A DNA stretch of 46,152 nt from Alkalihalobacillus bogoriensis ATCC BAA-922 (GCF_000621445.1 NZ_JHYI01000037.1:1-46152); one strand, 5' to 3'. Shown: positions 1 through 8,411, numbered from the stretch's first letter. Program-made: numbers and translations. Notes: a model not told the origin generated them from the letters alone.

Positions 1-286
<286 letters not shown>

Positions 287-413
287 GATTTAAAAAAGGC
301 GAAGTCTTTTTGACATAATTCAATACACACACTATCTAGTTTTGAGGGAATCATATGATGAACTCAACTACATAACAGGATTACTTCTAAACAAAGTAAT
401 TCAAGTTAATTAG

Positions 414-529
<116 letters not shown>

Positions 530-540
530 AAAATAAAAAA

Positions 541-570
541 ACATTACGTCAAATGACGTAATGTTTTTTT
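541..570 (+). terminator. rRNA operon terminator
   Basis: ACATTACGTC and GACGTAATGT form a perfect 10-bp stem with a 4-nt AAAT loop, followed by a run of Ts. It ends the rRNA operon 11 nt after 5S. Confidence 0.93.
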
Positions 571-575
571 GTGTC

Positions 576-754
576 TGGACATATATTCCACTATTTTATA
601 AAAAACAAGCTCTTTTGGACTTCGTTTGGACATCTTTTCCGTTATTTGACGAAAACACAAGTAATAAACTTCTGTTTTTCTAATGTAACGGAACAGATGT
701 CCGATAGTATCTCGAAAACTTACCTTTTTCTTAAAATAGCGGAACATATGTCCG
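576..754. repeat. Four-unit palindromic intergenic element, copy A
   Basis: Four related 13-bp cores lie at 577, 628 (both GGACAT...TTCC, inverted) and 690, 741 (both GGAACA...ATGTCC, direct). The steps are 51, 62 and 51 bp. Outer cores 577/741 and inner cores 628/690 match as inverted repeats at 12 of 13 positions each. The element starts 5 nt after the T-run of the rRNA terminator. Three further copies with the same geometry are at 32508, 36122 and 37866. The rest of the 571-930 gap shows only an ATGATC/GATCAT inverted repeat (886-903). Confidence 0.9.
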
Positions 755-930
755 TAAGGGCTGTAACACTGTGTCGTCAGACACAAATCGTTTTCAAAGC
801 CTATTTTTGTATATTAATCCCAAAATGGATATAGAAGTCCAAACAATCTCCAATCTTTTCAATATGCTAGTAGTGAAACGTTGAAATGATCTTTTTTGAT
901 CATGAAAAAGCGAGTAAAAGGAGGATTTCC

Positions 931-1218
931 ATGTCTGTTGCTCATTACTATGATTTATGTCAAAAAAGTGTAGGGCGAGCTGTTGAAATTAGAGATATTC
1001 ATGGTCAAGTGCATCGAGGAATTATTGAAAGAGTTGACCATGAAACGGTGTATTTACGACCATTAGATGGAGCGCAAATGCCTCCGCAAGCAGGACCAGG
1101 TGGTCCAGGAATGTTCTTTTGGGGCTTTGGCCCAGGATTAGCAGCCGGTGCTTTATTTGGGATTGGGCTTGGTGCCATTGCATCGTTAGCATTTTTACCT
1201 TACCCATATGTTTGGTAA
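931..1218 (+). CDS. Small hypothetical protein with Gly-rich hydrophobic C terminus
   Basis: A 95-residue protein. ATG 931 was chosen because AAAGGAGG ends about 7 nt upstream; an in-frame ATG at 886 has no ribosome binding site. Residues 1-45 are polar and alternate hydrophobic residues (VGRAVEIRDIHGQVHRGIIERV), compatible with a small SH3/LSm-like beta fold. The rest is Pro/Gly-rich (PPQAGPGGPG) and then strongly hydrophobic with GxxxG-type spacing, ending in LPYPYVW, which could be one membrane hairpin. I do not recognise the family with certainty; similar small Gly-rich proteins in Bacillus are often spore-associated, which is only an inference. It is a single-gene unit between element A and its own terminator. 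Confidence 0.8.
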   Translation: MSVAHYYDLCQKSVGRAVEIRDIHGQVHRGIIERVDHETVYLRPLDGAQMPPQAGPGGPGMFFWGFGPGLAAGALFGIGLGAIASLAFLPYPYVW

Positions 1219-1226
1219 TAACTCCT

Positions 1227-1270
1227 GGATGTTCAAAAGGAATATTCCTTTTGAACATCCACTTTTTTTT
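1227..1270 (+). terminator. Intrinsic terminator
   Basis: GGATGTTCAAAAGGAAT and its complement ATTCCTTTTGAACATCC meet with essentially no loop between them in DNA (1227-1260), followed by ACTTTTTTTT. It closes the small gene at 931. Confidence 0.93.
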
Positions 1271-1298
1271 ACGAAAGGGGTTTTTGAAGGTGAGTTCG

Positions 1299-1889
1299 AT
1301 GAGTAAATCTGATGATTTTCTATTTGAAACAGCACGTCTAGCGATGAGAAGCATAAAGATGACTGACAAAGAAGTTATTTATCAATTATATACTGATCCA
1401 AAAGTCATTCGTTTTGATAATACAAATGGAATAAAATCAATGGAAGAAGTTGAATCCTTTATATCACAGTTAGCGCATCCATACGTTCAGTACCACACTG
1501 TACGCTTTGCCATTATTGAAAAAGAAACAAATCAAATGATCGGTACTTGTGGGTTTCGGAATTGGGACCGAACTTCATCTCATGCTGAAATCGGTGGGAA
1601 CATAATAAGTTCTTGTTGGGGGAAGGGCTTTGCAACAGAAATTGTACCTGCTCTAGTACGATATGGGTTTTATACTTTTAACTTAAATAAACTTCATGCG
1701 TACACTGTTACAAAAAATAAAGCTGTCGTGAAATTATTAGAAAAAAATCATTTTAAAAAAGAAGGCATTTTAAGACAATACTATCGTATCAATGAAAAAT
1801 ATGAAAATGTCTATTTATATGGAAAATTGAAACAAGAAGAACTAAAGAAAGAGCCCAAAACGACAAACACCGACAAAAGAAAAGTCTAA
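1299..1889 (+). CDS. GNAT family N-acetyltransferase (RimJ/RimL type)
   Basis: A 196-residue acetyltransferase of the RimJ/RimL group, which transfers acetyl from acetyl-CoA to an amine. The N terminus carries the usual FETARLAMRSI...TDKEVIYQLYTDPKVIRF opening. The middle has IGTCGFRNWDRTSSHAEIGGNI, and the CoA-binding motif A region reads SSCWGKGFATEIVPALVRYGF, followed by LNKLHAYTVTKNKAVVKLLEKNHFKKEGILRQ, the standard motif B signature. The substrate cannot be read from sequence: protein N-termini, antibiotics or small amines are all possible. ATG 1299 is preceded by GAAGGTGAG; an in-frame GTG at 1290 with AAAGGGG upstream is an alternative. It stands alone after the terminator at 1227-1270. 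Confidence 0.88.
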   Translation: MSKSDDFLFETARLAMRSIKMTDKEVIYQLYTDPKVIRFDNTNGIKSMEEVESFISQLAHPYVQYHTVRFAIIEKETNQMIGTCGFRNWDRTSSHAEIGGNIISSCWGKGFATEIVPALVRYGFYTFNLNKLHAYTVTKNKAVVKLLEKNHFKKEGILRQYYRINEKYENVYLYGKLKQEELKKEPKTTNTDKRKV

Positions 1890-1938
1890 ATTCTCAAAGG
1901 TAGGGGCAAGTCGCTAATCAATTATTTTTTTTGAGAAT
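1890..1938. other. Separated inverted repeat before the six-repeat gene
   Basis: ATTCTCAAA (1890-1898) and TTTGAGAAT (1930-1938) are exact inverted repeats 31 bp apart, filling the gap between the GNAT gene and the next start. The T-run (1924-1931) lies inside the second arm, so this is a poor terminator; an operator is possible but unsupported. Confidence 0.35.
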
Positions 1939-1963
1939 ATGCTAAAGAGAAAGGATAAAAAAT

Positions 1964-2530
1964 GTGGTGATTGTCATGACTGATGGACAGTTGACGATAA
2001 TCGGGAGTTGGCTTGATGCGATCGGCCAAACTCTGTCGGCTATTGCTTACACTTCTTTGCTAAGAGGAGTTCGACGCCCTGAAGAAGAAGAACTGTATCA
2101 ACGAATGATTGTTGTTGGAGAAGGATTACAGGCCGTTGGGAATGCCTTAAATGCGGTGGAAGAGGAAGAGCCGATTGGAGCGATTGGAGATTGGGTAGAA
2201 GCTGCAGGTGCAGCGACAAGTTCGTATGCGAATGCACGGCAAATCGAACAAGTAACTTTAGAATACCAACAGCTTGAAGTACTAGGTGATGCGCTACAGT
2301 CACTAGGCCCAGCGATTTCTAATCTTGTAGAAGAAGACTCAAGGTTTATTGTTGGAAATAATCTTCAAACGATTGGGGCAGCAATAGAAGCAACAGGGGG
2401 CTTGTTTGAAATTAAGAGTGATGAGCAAAAAGGCCTTCTCCTATCATCAATAGGAAATTGGCTTCAAGCGGCAGGAGCCACACTACAAGCGATTATTGTA
2501 ACGAAAGAACCGACAGCCGACAATTCATAA
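1964..2530 (+). CDS. Six-repeat protein, DUF6944-like
   Basis: A 188-residue acidic protein built from six copies of a G-x6-G helical module. First glycines are at residues 14, 52, 75, 108, 131 and 164, typically reading IGxWLQAxGxxLxAI (for example IGSWLDAIGQTLSAI and IGNWLQAAGATLQAI). I associate this pattern with the repetitive Bacillus family annotated as DUF6944, from memory. No catalytic motif, signal peptide or clear membrane segment is visible; the repeats would make amphipathic helices. GTG 1964 was chosen because AAGGA (1951-1955) is 8 nt upstream; the ATG at 1976 is 20 nt away from it. The gene ends in its own terminator, so it is monocistronic. Function unknown. Confidence 0.82.
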   Translation: MVIVMTDGQLTIIGSWLDAIGQTLSAIAYTSLLRGVRRPEEEELYQRMIVVGEGLQAVGNALNAVEEEEPIGAIGDWVEAAGAATSSYANARQIEQVTLEYQQLEVLGDALQSLGPAISNLVEEDSRFIVGNNLQTIGAAIEATGGLFEIKSDEQKGLLLSSIGNWLQAAGATLQAIIVTKEPTADNS

Positions 2531-2567
2531 AGAAGGTGGAAAAAGAATCATTCCACCTTCTTTTTTT
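2530..2567 (+). terminator. Intrinsic terminator
   Basis: AAGAAGGTGGAA (2530-2541) pairs perfectly with TTCCACCTTCTT (2551-2562), followed by a T-run. It overlaps the stop codon of the six-repeat gene. Confidence 0.93.
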
Positions 2568-2623
2568 GCATGGTTTTGTTTCGTTTGGAAAAAATAACAT
2601 TAAGATTCCAAAAGGAGGATATT

Positions 2624-3712
2624 ATGCCGAAAATTCTTTCCACTAGTATTTATGACCCTCCGTACGAAATGAACCAAACGGACATCACTGAATTTGCAAG
2701 GGAAGTCTTTCACGAAGATTTTAAAGATATTGACCGTCTGTTACAAGTGTTTTCAAATGGAGAAATCAGGAAGCGACATTTTTCAGTGCCTCTTTCATGG
2801 CATAGTGAAAATCATACATTTGAAGAGAAAAATGACACGTATATTAAGCAAGCGACAGAGTATGGAAAAAAAACGATAGAAGCGTGTGTAACAAATCACG
2901 ATTATTTACAGCAATCGATTCCTATTGAAGAAATTGACGCTTTGTTTTTTATTTCAAGTACGGGTATTTCCACACCAAGTATTGAAGCGAGAATTATGAA
3001 TACCCTCCCTTTTAAGCCGACGACAAAACGAATCCCTATTTGGGGGTTAGGATGTGCAGGAGGGGCAGCCGGATTAAGTCGAGCCTATGATTATTGTTTA
3101 GCATATCCAAAAGCAAAAGTACTCGTATTATGTGTGGAGTTATGTAGCTTAACGTTTCAAGTAAATGATCGGTCAAAAAGCAATGTAGTGGGGACATCTT
3201 TATTTTCTGATGGTGTTGCTTGTGCGTTAGTTGTTGGTGACGATGTACAACAAGAACAATATACGGGAAAACGGGCTATCCCACAATTGCAAGGAACAAA
3301 CTCTCGTTTATTGAAAAACTCAGAAGACATTATGGGCTGGGATGTGAAAAACTCAGGTTTACATGTAGTCTTTTCAAGAAGTATTCCGAACTTGATACTT
3401 AATTGGTTTGAACCGGTTGTTTCCGACTTTCTATCAGAATTTGAATTGACCAGCAAAGATATTGAACAATTTATTGCTCATCCCGGTGGAAAAAAAGTTT
3501 TGGATGCTTATGAGTCTGCCCTTAAGTTATCAAAAGAGAAAACAACACCATCACGATATATATTAGAGAACTATGGAAATATGTCGTCCCCAACGGTTTT
3601 ATATGTATTAAACCACGTTATGAAACAAGGTGGGCAACCAGATCAGTATGGTTTAATTGCTGCACTTGGTCCCGGATTTAGTTCAGAATTATTATTACTA
3701 CAATGGAAATAG
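2624..3712 (+). CDS. bpsA: Type III polyketide synthase (BpsA/BcsA-like)
   Basis: A 362-residue chalcone-synthase-fold enzyme. In B. subtilis, BpsA condenses long-chain acyl-CoA with malonyl-CoA to give alkylpyrones; the same role is inferred here. The Cys-His-Asn triad is intact: Cys144 in WGLGCAGGAAG, His286 in FIAHPGGKKVLDA and Asn319 in NYGNMSSPTVLYVL. The C-terminal GLIAALGPGFSSELLLLQW matches the family. ATG 2624 follows AAAGGAGG by 5-6 nt; an upstream in-frame ATG (2570) lies inside the previous terminator region and is unlikely. The next gene starts 10 bp downstream and encodes a methyltransferase of the BpsB type, so the two form an operon for methylated alkylpyrones, probably membrane-located. 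Confidence 0.93.
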   Translation: MPKILSTSIYDPPYEMNQTDITEFAREVFHEDFKDIDRLLQVFSNGEIRKRHFSVPLSWHSENHTFEEKNDTYIKQATEYGKKTIEACVTNHDYLQQSIPIEEIDALFFISSTGISTPSIEARIMNTLPFKPTTKRIPIWGLGCAGGAAGLSRAYDYCLAYPKAKVLVLCVELCSLTFQVNDRSKSNVVGTSLFSDGVACALVVGDDVQQEQYTGKRAIPQLQGTNSRLLKNSEDIMGWDVKNSGLHVVFSRSIPNLILNWFEPVVSDFLSEFELTSKDIEQFIAHPGGKKVLDAYESALKLSKEKTTPSRYILENYGNMSSPTVLYVLNHVMKQGGQPDQYGLIAALGPGFSSELLLLQWK

Positions 3713-3722
3713 GAGTGATAAA

Positions 3723-4268
3723 ATGCTCTTTTTTTTAATGATTATATCAATTGTCGTTTTGCAACGGGTGTTAGAGTTACTCATTGCAAATAGAAATGCT
3801 ACATGGATAAAAAAACAAGGGGGATATGAAGTTGGACAAAATCACTATAAATATATGGTAATGCTTCATATCGGCTTTTTTGCTTCATTATTAATCGAGG
3901 TTCTTGTCGCGCAGCGGCCACTTCTTCATTTGTGGCCGATTCCCTTCAGTCTATTTGTGTTAGCGCAAGCAGGAAGAGTATGGAGTTTATCGTCACTTGG
4001 ACGCTTTTGGAATACAAGAATTATGATTTTACCTGGGGCAAAGGTTGTAGCAAAGGGACCTTATCGCTTTATCCGCCATCCTAATTATTGCATTGTCCTA
4101 CTTGAGCTCATCACACTACCACTCTTATTTCAAGCGTACTTCACAGTATGTTGTTTTCTGTTCCTCAAACTAGTGATTTTGTCTATTAGAATTCCGTTAG
4201 AAGAAAAGGCGTTAATGGAGGCAACAAATTACCAAGCTGTTTTTTATCCGAAAACAGATGAATCATAG
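3723..4268 (+). CDS. bpsB: Isoprenylcysteine carboxyl methyltransferase-family protein (BpsB-like)
   Basis: A 181-residue integral membrane methyltransferase. About four hydrophobic segments are visible (residues 2-18, 43-60, 68-83 and 131-158). The SAM-binding core has the family signature GPYRFIRHPNYCIVLLELITLPLL, with the conserved RHPNY. In B. subtilis the equivalent YpbQ/BpsB O-methylates alkylpyrones made by BpsA; the 10-bp spacing from the type III PKS gene supports that role here. ATG 3723 follows AGGAGTGAT. The conserved Glu near the end (IPLEEKALMEATNYQAVFYPKTDE) is present. A terminator follows directly. Confidence 0.9.
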   Translation: MLFFLMIISIVVLQRVLELLIANRNATWIKKQGGYEVGQNHYKYMVMLHIGFFASLLIEVLVAQRPLLHLWPIPFSLFVLAQAGRVWSLSSLGRFWNTRIMILPGAKVVAKGPYRFIRHPNYCIVLLELITLPLLFQAYFTVCCFLFLKLVILSIRIPLEEKALMEATNYQAVFYPKTDES

Positions 4269-4305
4269 TATAGAAAGGAGCAATGTGCTATTTCTATACT
4301 TTTTT
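4267..4305 (+). terminator. Intrinsic terminator of bpsAB
   Basis: AGTATAGAAA (4267-4276) pairs with TTTCTATACT (4291-4300), followed by TTTTT. It begins at the bpsB stop codon. Confidence 0.85.
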
Positions 4306-4387
4306 ACTCTGTTAGAGAATGGTTGCCTCTTTAGAAAACGGGTATAGGGGAAGAAAGGCGAAAGGCAAGAATGAGGGGGAATGAGAG

Positions 4388-4924
4388 TTGAATTGGTTAT
4401 TAGAAAATGCGTTTATGATGATTGTCATTATTTTAGCTATCAATATCGTATATGTGACGTTATTTACGGTTCGGATGATTTTTACGTTAAAAGGACAACG
4501 CTATTTTGCAGCCACGGTTAGTATTATAGAAGTGATTATTTATATTATTGGGTTAGGTCTCGTGTTAGAGAATTTAGACCGTTTAGAAAACTTAATTGCC
4601 TATGCAGTTGGATATGCGATTGGAGTATTAATAGGGATGAAAGTGGAAGAGAAGCTAGCATTAGGTTATATTACAGTTAACGTCATTACGAAGGAGTATG
4701 AACCTGATATTCCAAATGCTTTACGGGACAAGGGCTATGGTGTTACAAATTGGGTTGCGTATGGACGTGAAGGGGAACGGCTCATGATGGAAATTTTAAC
4801 GAGTCGGAAGTCGGAAATGCATTTATATAAAACGATAAAAGAACTAGATGAAAAAGCATTTATTATTTCTCATGAACCAAAAGCATTTTACGGTGGATTT
4901 TGGGTGAAAGGAATTAGGAGGTAA
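4388..4924 (+). CDS. yebE: DUF2179/UPF0316 membrane protein YebE
   Basis: A 178-residue protein matching B. subtilis YebE in length and layout. Three hydrophobic segments (about residues 8-28, 38-58 and 68-84) are followed by a soluble DUF2179 domain (from about residue 90: [15 protein letters not shown]...[19 protein letters not shown]). The family gives FxGGFWxK near the end ([12 protein letters not shown]). The role is unknown; DUF2179 is proposed to bind a small ligand. The start is TTG 4388, preceded by AGGGGGA with 8-nt spacing; no better ATG in frame exists nearby. It is 2 bp upstream of yebG and sits just before the pur operon, as in B. subtilis. Confidence 0.88.
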   Translation: MNWLLENAFMMIVIILAINIVYVTLFTVRMIFTLKGQRYFAATVSIIEVIIYIIGLGLVLENLDRLENLIAYAVGYAIGVLIGMKVEEKLALGYITVNVITKEYEPDIPNALRDKGYGVTNWVAYGREGERLMMEILTSRKSEMHLYKTIKELDEKAFIISHEPKAFYGGFWVKGIRR

Positions 4925-4926
4925 AT

Positions 4927-5130
4927 ATGAGTAAAAAGAAAAAGTTCTATTTAGAAGAGGATGAAACAATAGATTCATGCTTAAAACGAATGGATGATGA
5001 GGGGTATACACCAGTGAGAAGAACTGAAGAACCCGTATTTCAAGAAGTGAAAAACAGTGGTCAAACAGAATACATTCCAATTCGCCAAAAAATAGTATTT
5101 GAAGGAGTAATCAAGGAGAATCACTCCTAA
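4927..5130 (+). CDS. yebG: NETI motif-containing protein YebG
   Basis: A 67-residue soluble protein with the motif region DETIDSCLKRMDDEGYTPVRRTEEPVF, which matches the Bacillus NETI-motif family (here DETI). The C terminus TEYIPIRQKIVFEGV is also conserved in the family. AGGAGG lies 5 nt before the ATG, inside the end of yebE. Function unknown. The gene order yebE-yebG-purE is conserved with B. subtilis. No convincing terminator follows, only a weak AGGAG/CTCCT hairpin (5114-5128). Confidence 0.87.
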   Translation: MSKKKKFYLEEDETIDSCLKRMDDEGYTPVRRTEEPVFQEVKNSGQTEYIPIRQKIVFEGVIKENHS

Positions 5131-5144
5131 TAGTAAGTAGAAAA

Positions 5145-5178
5145 CGAACATTATTCTAAATCAGCAATATAACGTTCG
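5145..5178. promoter_or_regulatory. Paired PurR boxes upstream of the pur promoter
   Basis: CGAACATTA (5145-5153) and TAACGTTCG (5170-5178) are inverted half-sites separated by 16 nt. The B. subtilis PurR double box is CGAACANTA-N16/17-TANTGTTCG, so only one position deviates. They lie just upstream of the -35 box. PurR would repress in adenine excess through loss of PRPP binding; that mechanism is taken from the family. Confidence 0.85.
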
Positions 5179-5186
5179 ATATTTGA

Positions 5187-5215
5187 TTGACAAATCTTCT
5201 AACAAAATATAAGAT
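5187..5215 (+). promoter_or_regulatory. Sigma-A promoter of the pur operon
   Basis: TTGACA at 5187-5192, 17-bp spacer, TAAGAT at 5210-5215. Transcription would start near 5222, about 20 nt before the riboswitch aptamer. Confidence 0.8.
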
Positions 5216-5242
5216 GAACATATCGAAAAAAATTGAACGTTA

Positions 5243-5311
5243 CCTCATATAATATCGGGGATATGGCCCGTAAGTATCTACCTAATGACCTTAAATCATT
5301 AGACTATGAGG
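5243..5311 (+). promoter_or_regulatory. Purine riboswitch aptamer (guanine/hypoxanthine type)
   Basis: P1 pairs CCTCATA (5243-5249) with TATGAGG (5305-5311). P2 pairs CGGG/CCCG (5256-5259, 5267-5270) with the conserved 7-nt L2 GATATGG. P3 pairs CTAATGA/TCATTAG (5282-5288, 5296-5302) with L3 CCTTAAA, close to the consensus CCGTAAA. The specificity base is C5304 in GACTATG, which means guanine or hypoxanthine rather than adenine. It turns off the pur operon when purines are abundant. Confidence 0.96.
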
Positions 5312-5318
5312 GAAGGCA

Positions 5319-5350
5319 GAAGCTCTTATTAACTAAGAGTTTTGTTTTTT
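5319..5350 (+). terminator. First leader hairpin of the pur riboswitch platform
   Basis: CTCTTA (5323-5328) pairs with TAAGAG (5334-5339); the stem can extend outward by AAG/TTT with G-U pairs. It is followed by TTTTGTTTTTT. It looks like a weak intrinsic terminator ahead of the main one. Confidence 0.55.
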
Positions 5351-5362
5351 GCAATGGTCATG

Positions 5363-5415
5363 AAGCCTTGCTGATGGAAGCTTTCTCTCGCTTATAGCCA
5401 TCGCAAGGCTTTTTT
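5363..5415 (+). terminator. Main riboswitch-controlled attenuator of the pur operon
   Basis: AAGCCTTGC (5363-5371) pairs with GCAAGGCTT (5403-5411), extended inward by GATGG/CCATC (5373-5377, 5398-5402) and AAGC/GCTT, then a T-run. AAGGC at 5313-5317, just after P1, can pair with GCCTT (5365-5369) and would serve as the antiterminator contact. Confidence 0.85.
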
Positions 5416-5462
5416 ATGCCTTCATTTACATACTAAACGTTTGCACTAGGAGGAAAAAAGCA

Positions 5463-5948
5463 ATGAAGCCACTTGTAGGTGTCATAATGGGAAGTATTTC
5501 AGATTGGGAAACAATGAAACATGCCTGTGATATGTTGGACGAGCTAGAAATCCCATACGAAAAACAAGTTGTCTCTGCTCACCGTACACCAGATTTAATG
5601 TTTGACTATGCTGAAGCGGCAAGAGAAAAAGGACTAAAAGTCATTATTGCAGGAGCTGGAGGTGCCGCACACCTACCAGGTATGGTCGCAGCGAAAACCG
5701 TCGTGCCTGTCATTGGGGTACCTGTGCAATCGAAAGCGTTAAATGGACTAGATTCTTTATTATCTATCGTGCAAATGCCTGGTGGAGTACCAGTAGCCAC
5801 TGTAGCCATTGGTAAAGCAGGTGCTACAAATGCTGGCTTATTGGCTGCACAAATCGTTGGTGCGTTTGATGAGAAAGTCGCCGAAAGTTTGGAGAAAAGA
5901 AGAGAACAAACAAAACAACAAGTAATGGAAAGCAGTGACCAACTATGA
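5463..5948 (+). CDS. purE: N5-carboxyaminoimidazole ribonucleotide mutase PurE
   Basis: A 161-residue class I PurE, which converts N5-CAIR to CAIR in de novo purine synthesis. The family signatures are visible: [10 protein letters not shown] (residues 9-18), SAHRTPD (38-44) and [11 protein letters not shown] (64-74) with His70 of the active site. Ser11/Asp14 and His40/Arg41 fit the nucleotide-binding residues. AGGAGG lies 11 nt before the ATG. This is the first gene of the pur operon and overlaps purK by 4 nt (ATGA), the usual sign of translational coupling between these partner enzymes. Confidence 0.97.
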   Translation: MKPLVGVIMGSISDWETMKHACDMLDELEIPYEKQVVSAHRTPDLMFDYAEAAREKGLKVIIAGAGGAAHLPGMVAAKTVVPVIGVPVQSKALNGLDSLLSIVQMPGGVPVATVAIGKAGATNAGLLAAQIVGAFDEKVAESLEKRREQTKQQVMESSDQL

Positions 5949-7072
5949 CAGTCATAAAGCCAGGACAAACAATCGGGATATTAGGAGGGGGCCAACTCGG
6001 AAGGATGATGGCCCTATCTGCACGTGAAATGGGATATCGCATTGCTGTTTTGGAACCAACTGAACATTCTCCGTGTGGACAAATATCTGATGTTGAAATC
6101 ATTGCAACTTACGATAGTCGTGAAGGAGCAATGAAACTAGCAGAAACCTGTGATGTCTTGACATATGAATTTGAAAATATAAACAAAGAAACAGCGAAAT
6201 GGTTAGAAAATCATTTATACTTACCTCAAGGGTATCAGTTATTAGAAATGACTCAACATCGAGCAAGAGAGAAACAAGCCATTACTTCTTTTGGTTTACC
6301 TGTTGCACCATATCATGTAGTTGATTCATTGGAAAAGTTAGACAATGCACTTGAACAAATTGGAGTTCCTGCCGTATTAAAAACGTGTACGGGAGGATAT
6401 GACGGGAAGGGACAAGCTGTCATTAAGCAAAAGTCAGACAGCAACTATGCTTTTGAACAGTTACAAGGAAAAGGAGAACTAATTGTAGAACAGTGGGTTC
6501 CCTTTATTAAAGAGCTTTCCGTAATTGTCACGAGAAGCGTTCATGGTGAAGTGACAACATTTCCTGTCGCTGAGAACATTCACCGGAACAATATTTTACA
6601 TCAAACAATTGTACCAGCAAGAATTCCGGAACATGTTCAAGAACAAGCAAGAAAAATGGCGGTTGATTTAGCAGAAGGGTTAAATATGAAGGGGACACTT
6701 GCGGTGGAAATGTTTTTAACAGAATCGTTTGACCTTTATATTAATGAGCTAGCACCGAGGCCTCATAATTCTGGTCACTATACGATGAATGCTTGTGAGA
6801 CCTCTCAATTTGAACAACATATTCGAGCAATATGTGGATGGCCGTTAGGTGGAACAACCCTTGTGAAACCTGTTGTGATGGTTAACATATTGGGAGAACA
6901 TCTTCAATCTGTGTTAGATAATCTACCAAAGTATTCAACGATGAAACTCCACTTATATGGAAAAAGTGAAGCAAAAGAAGGAAGAAAAATGGGACATCTT
7001 AATGTTCTAGCTGATTCTGTAGAAAACGCACTACTTGAAATTGAAAAATTAGCCATCTGGCCTAATGAATAA
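5945..7072 (+). CDS. purK: N5-carboxyaminoimidazole ribonucleotide synthase PurK
   Basis: A 375-residue ATP-grasp ligase that makes N5-CAIR from AIR, bicarbonate and ATP, feeding PurE. The N-terminal Rossmann-like segment reads [22 protein letters not shown]. The ATP-grasp domain has [13 protein letters not shown] (around residue 147), [16 protein letters not shown] and the metal-binding [24 protein letters not shown] inside the N-terminal coding sequence is not the ribosome binding site; coupling to purE by the ATGA overlap is likely. Length and order match the B. subtilis operon. Confidence 0.97.
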   Translation: MTVIKPGQTIGILGGGQLGRMMALSAREMGYRIAVLEPTEHSPCGQISDVEIIATYDSREGAMKLAETCDVLTYEFENINKETAKWLENHLYLPQGYQLLEMTQHRAREKQAITSFGLPVAPYHVVDSLEKLDNALEQIGVPAVLKTCTGGYDGKGQAVIKQKSDSNYAFEQLQGKGELIVEQWVPFIKELSVIVTRSVHGEVTTFPVAENIHRNNILHQTIVPARIPEHVQEQARKMAVDLAEGLNMKGTLAVEMFLTESFDLYINELAPRPHNSGHYTMNACETSQFEQHIRAICGWPLGGTTLVKPVVMVNILGEHLQSVLDNLPKYSTMKLHLYGKSEAKEGRKMGHLNVLADSVENALLEIEKLAIWPNE

Positions 7073-7087
7073 TAGGAGGACAAAGAA

Positions 7088-8383
7088 ATGATTGAACGTT
7101 ACACACGCCCGGAAATGGGAGCGATTTGGACAGAGCAAAACCGTTACCAAGCATGGTTAGAGGTAGAAATCGTAGCCTGTGAAGCATGGGCTGAATTAGG
7201 AATTATTCCAAAAGAAGATGTTGCGAAAATTCGTGAGCATGCTAGTTTTGATGTGAACCGTATTTTAGAAATTGAACAAGATACACGTCATGACGTAGTT
7301 GCATTTACAAGAGCAGTTTCCGAGACATTAGGAGAAGAAAGAAAATGGGTTCACTACGGATTAACATCAACAGATGTTGTTGACACAGCCCTATCTTACT
7401 TGCTCCGTCAAGCTAATGAAATTTTACAAAAAGATATAGAAAACTTCATTGATATTTTAAAAGAAAAAGCATTAGAGCATAAAGATACAGTGATGATGGG
7501 ACGTACTCATGGTGTTCATGCGGAACCGACAACATTCGGTTTGAAATTAGCATTATGGTATGAAGAAATGAAGAGAAACTTAGAACGTTTTAAAAATGCA
7601 GCAGAACGTGTTCGTTTTGGGAAAATTTCCGGTGCAGTTGGAACGTATGCGAATATCGACCCGAAAGTCGAACAGTTTGTTTGTGAGAAACTAGGATTAC
7701 AAGCGGCTCCTATTTCTACGCAAACATTACAGCGTGACCGCCATGCAGAATACATGGGAGCATTAGCTTTAATTGCAACGTCGATTGAAAAATTTGCAGT
7801 TGAAATTCGCGGTTTACAAAAAAGTGAAACAAGAGAAGTGGAAGAGTTTTTTGCTAAAGGGCAAAAAGGATCATCGGCGATGCCACATAAACGTAACCCA
7901 ATTGGTTCAGAAAATATGACGGGTCTTGCTCGTGTTATCCGCGGTCATATGCTAACAGCTTATGAAAATGTTCCATTATGGCATGAACGTGATATTTCTC
8001 ATTCATCGGCTGAGCGTATCATTATTCCAGATGCAACGATTGCGTTAAATTACATGCTTAACCGTTTTGGAAATATCGTGAAAAACTTAACGGTATTCCC
8101 TGAAAACATGAAACGAAACATGACTAGAACATACGGCTTAATCTACTCTCAACGCGTATTGCTTTCTCTTATTGATAAAGGCATGGCACGTGAAGAAGCA
8201 TATGATTTAGTTCAGCCAAAAACAATGGAAGCATGGGAAAAAGGAATTCAGTTCAGAGAGCTAGTGGAAGCTGAAGAACGTATTACGTCAGTTCTTTCAC
8301 CAGCTGAAATTGATGATTGCTTTGATTATAACTATCACTTAAAAAATGTCGATACGATTTTTCAACGGGTTGGCTTACTCTAA
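7088..8383 (+). CDS. purB: Adenylosuccinate lyase PurB
   Basis: A 431-residue fumarase/aspartase-superfamily lyase acting twice in AMP synthesis: SAICAR to AICAR, and adenylosuccinate to AMP plus fumarate. The superfamily signature [11 protein letters not shown] is at residues 261-271, with the catalytic flexible-loop serines 262/263. The general acid region GRTHG lies at 138-142 (His141), and TSTDVVDT (93-100) and RHDVVAF (67-73) are the other conserved regions. AGGAGG precedes ATG 7088 by about 7 nt. It follows purK by 15 bp. Confidence 0.97.
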   Translation: MIERYTRPEMGAIWTEQNRYQAWLEVEIVACEAWAELGIIPKEDVAKIREHASFDVNRILEIEQDTRHDVVAFTRAVSETLGEERKWVHYGLTSTDVVDTALSYLLRQANEILQKDIENFIDILKEKALEHKDTVMMGRTHGVHAEPTTFGLKLALWYEEMKRNLERFKNAAERVRFGKISGAVGTYANIDPKVEQFVCEKLGLQAAPISTQTLQRDRHAEYMGALALIATSIEKFAVEIRGLQKSETREVEEFFAKGQKGSSAMPHKRNPIGSENMTGLARVIRGHMLTAYENVPLWHERDISHSSAERIIIPDATIALNYMLNRFGNIVKNLTVFPENMKRNMTRTYGLIYSQRVLLSLIDKGMAREEAYDLVQPKTMEAWEKGIQFRELVEAEERITSVLSPAEIDDCFDYNYHLKNVDTIFQRVGLL

Positions 8384-8411
8384 AGAGAACGAAGAAGTGG
8401 AGGCGATTGGG

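Noticed and set aside
570-775. TGTGTC on both sides of element A as a target-site duplication
   Set aside because: The right copy is 16 bp from the element end and the other elements show no such flanking repeats.
544-834. Reading frames with repeated peptides across element A (for example GHIFHYF...GHLFRYL)
   Set aside because: The repetition comes from the 51-bp (17-codon) unit spacing. The 62-bp centre breaks frame and the other copies have stops, so it is not coding.
5114-5128. AGGAG/CTCCT hairpin after yebG as a terminator
   Set aside because: Only 5 bp and no T-run; read-through toward pur cannot be excluded.
5243-5311. Adenine-type riboswitch
   Set aside because: The specificity base is C (GACTATG), not U, so it is a guanine/hypoxanthine sensor.
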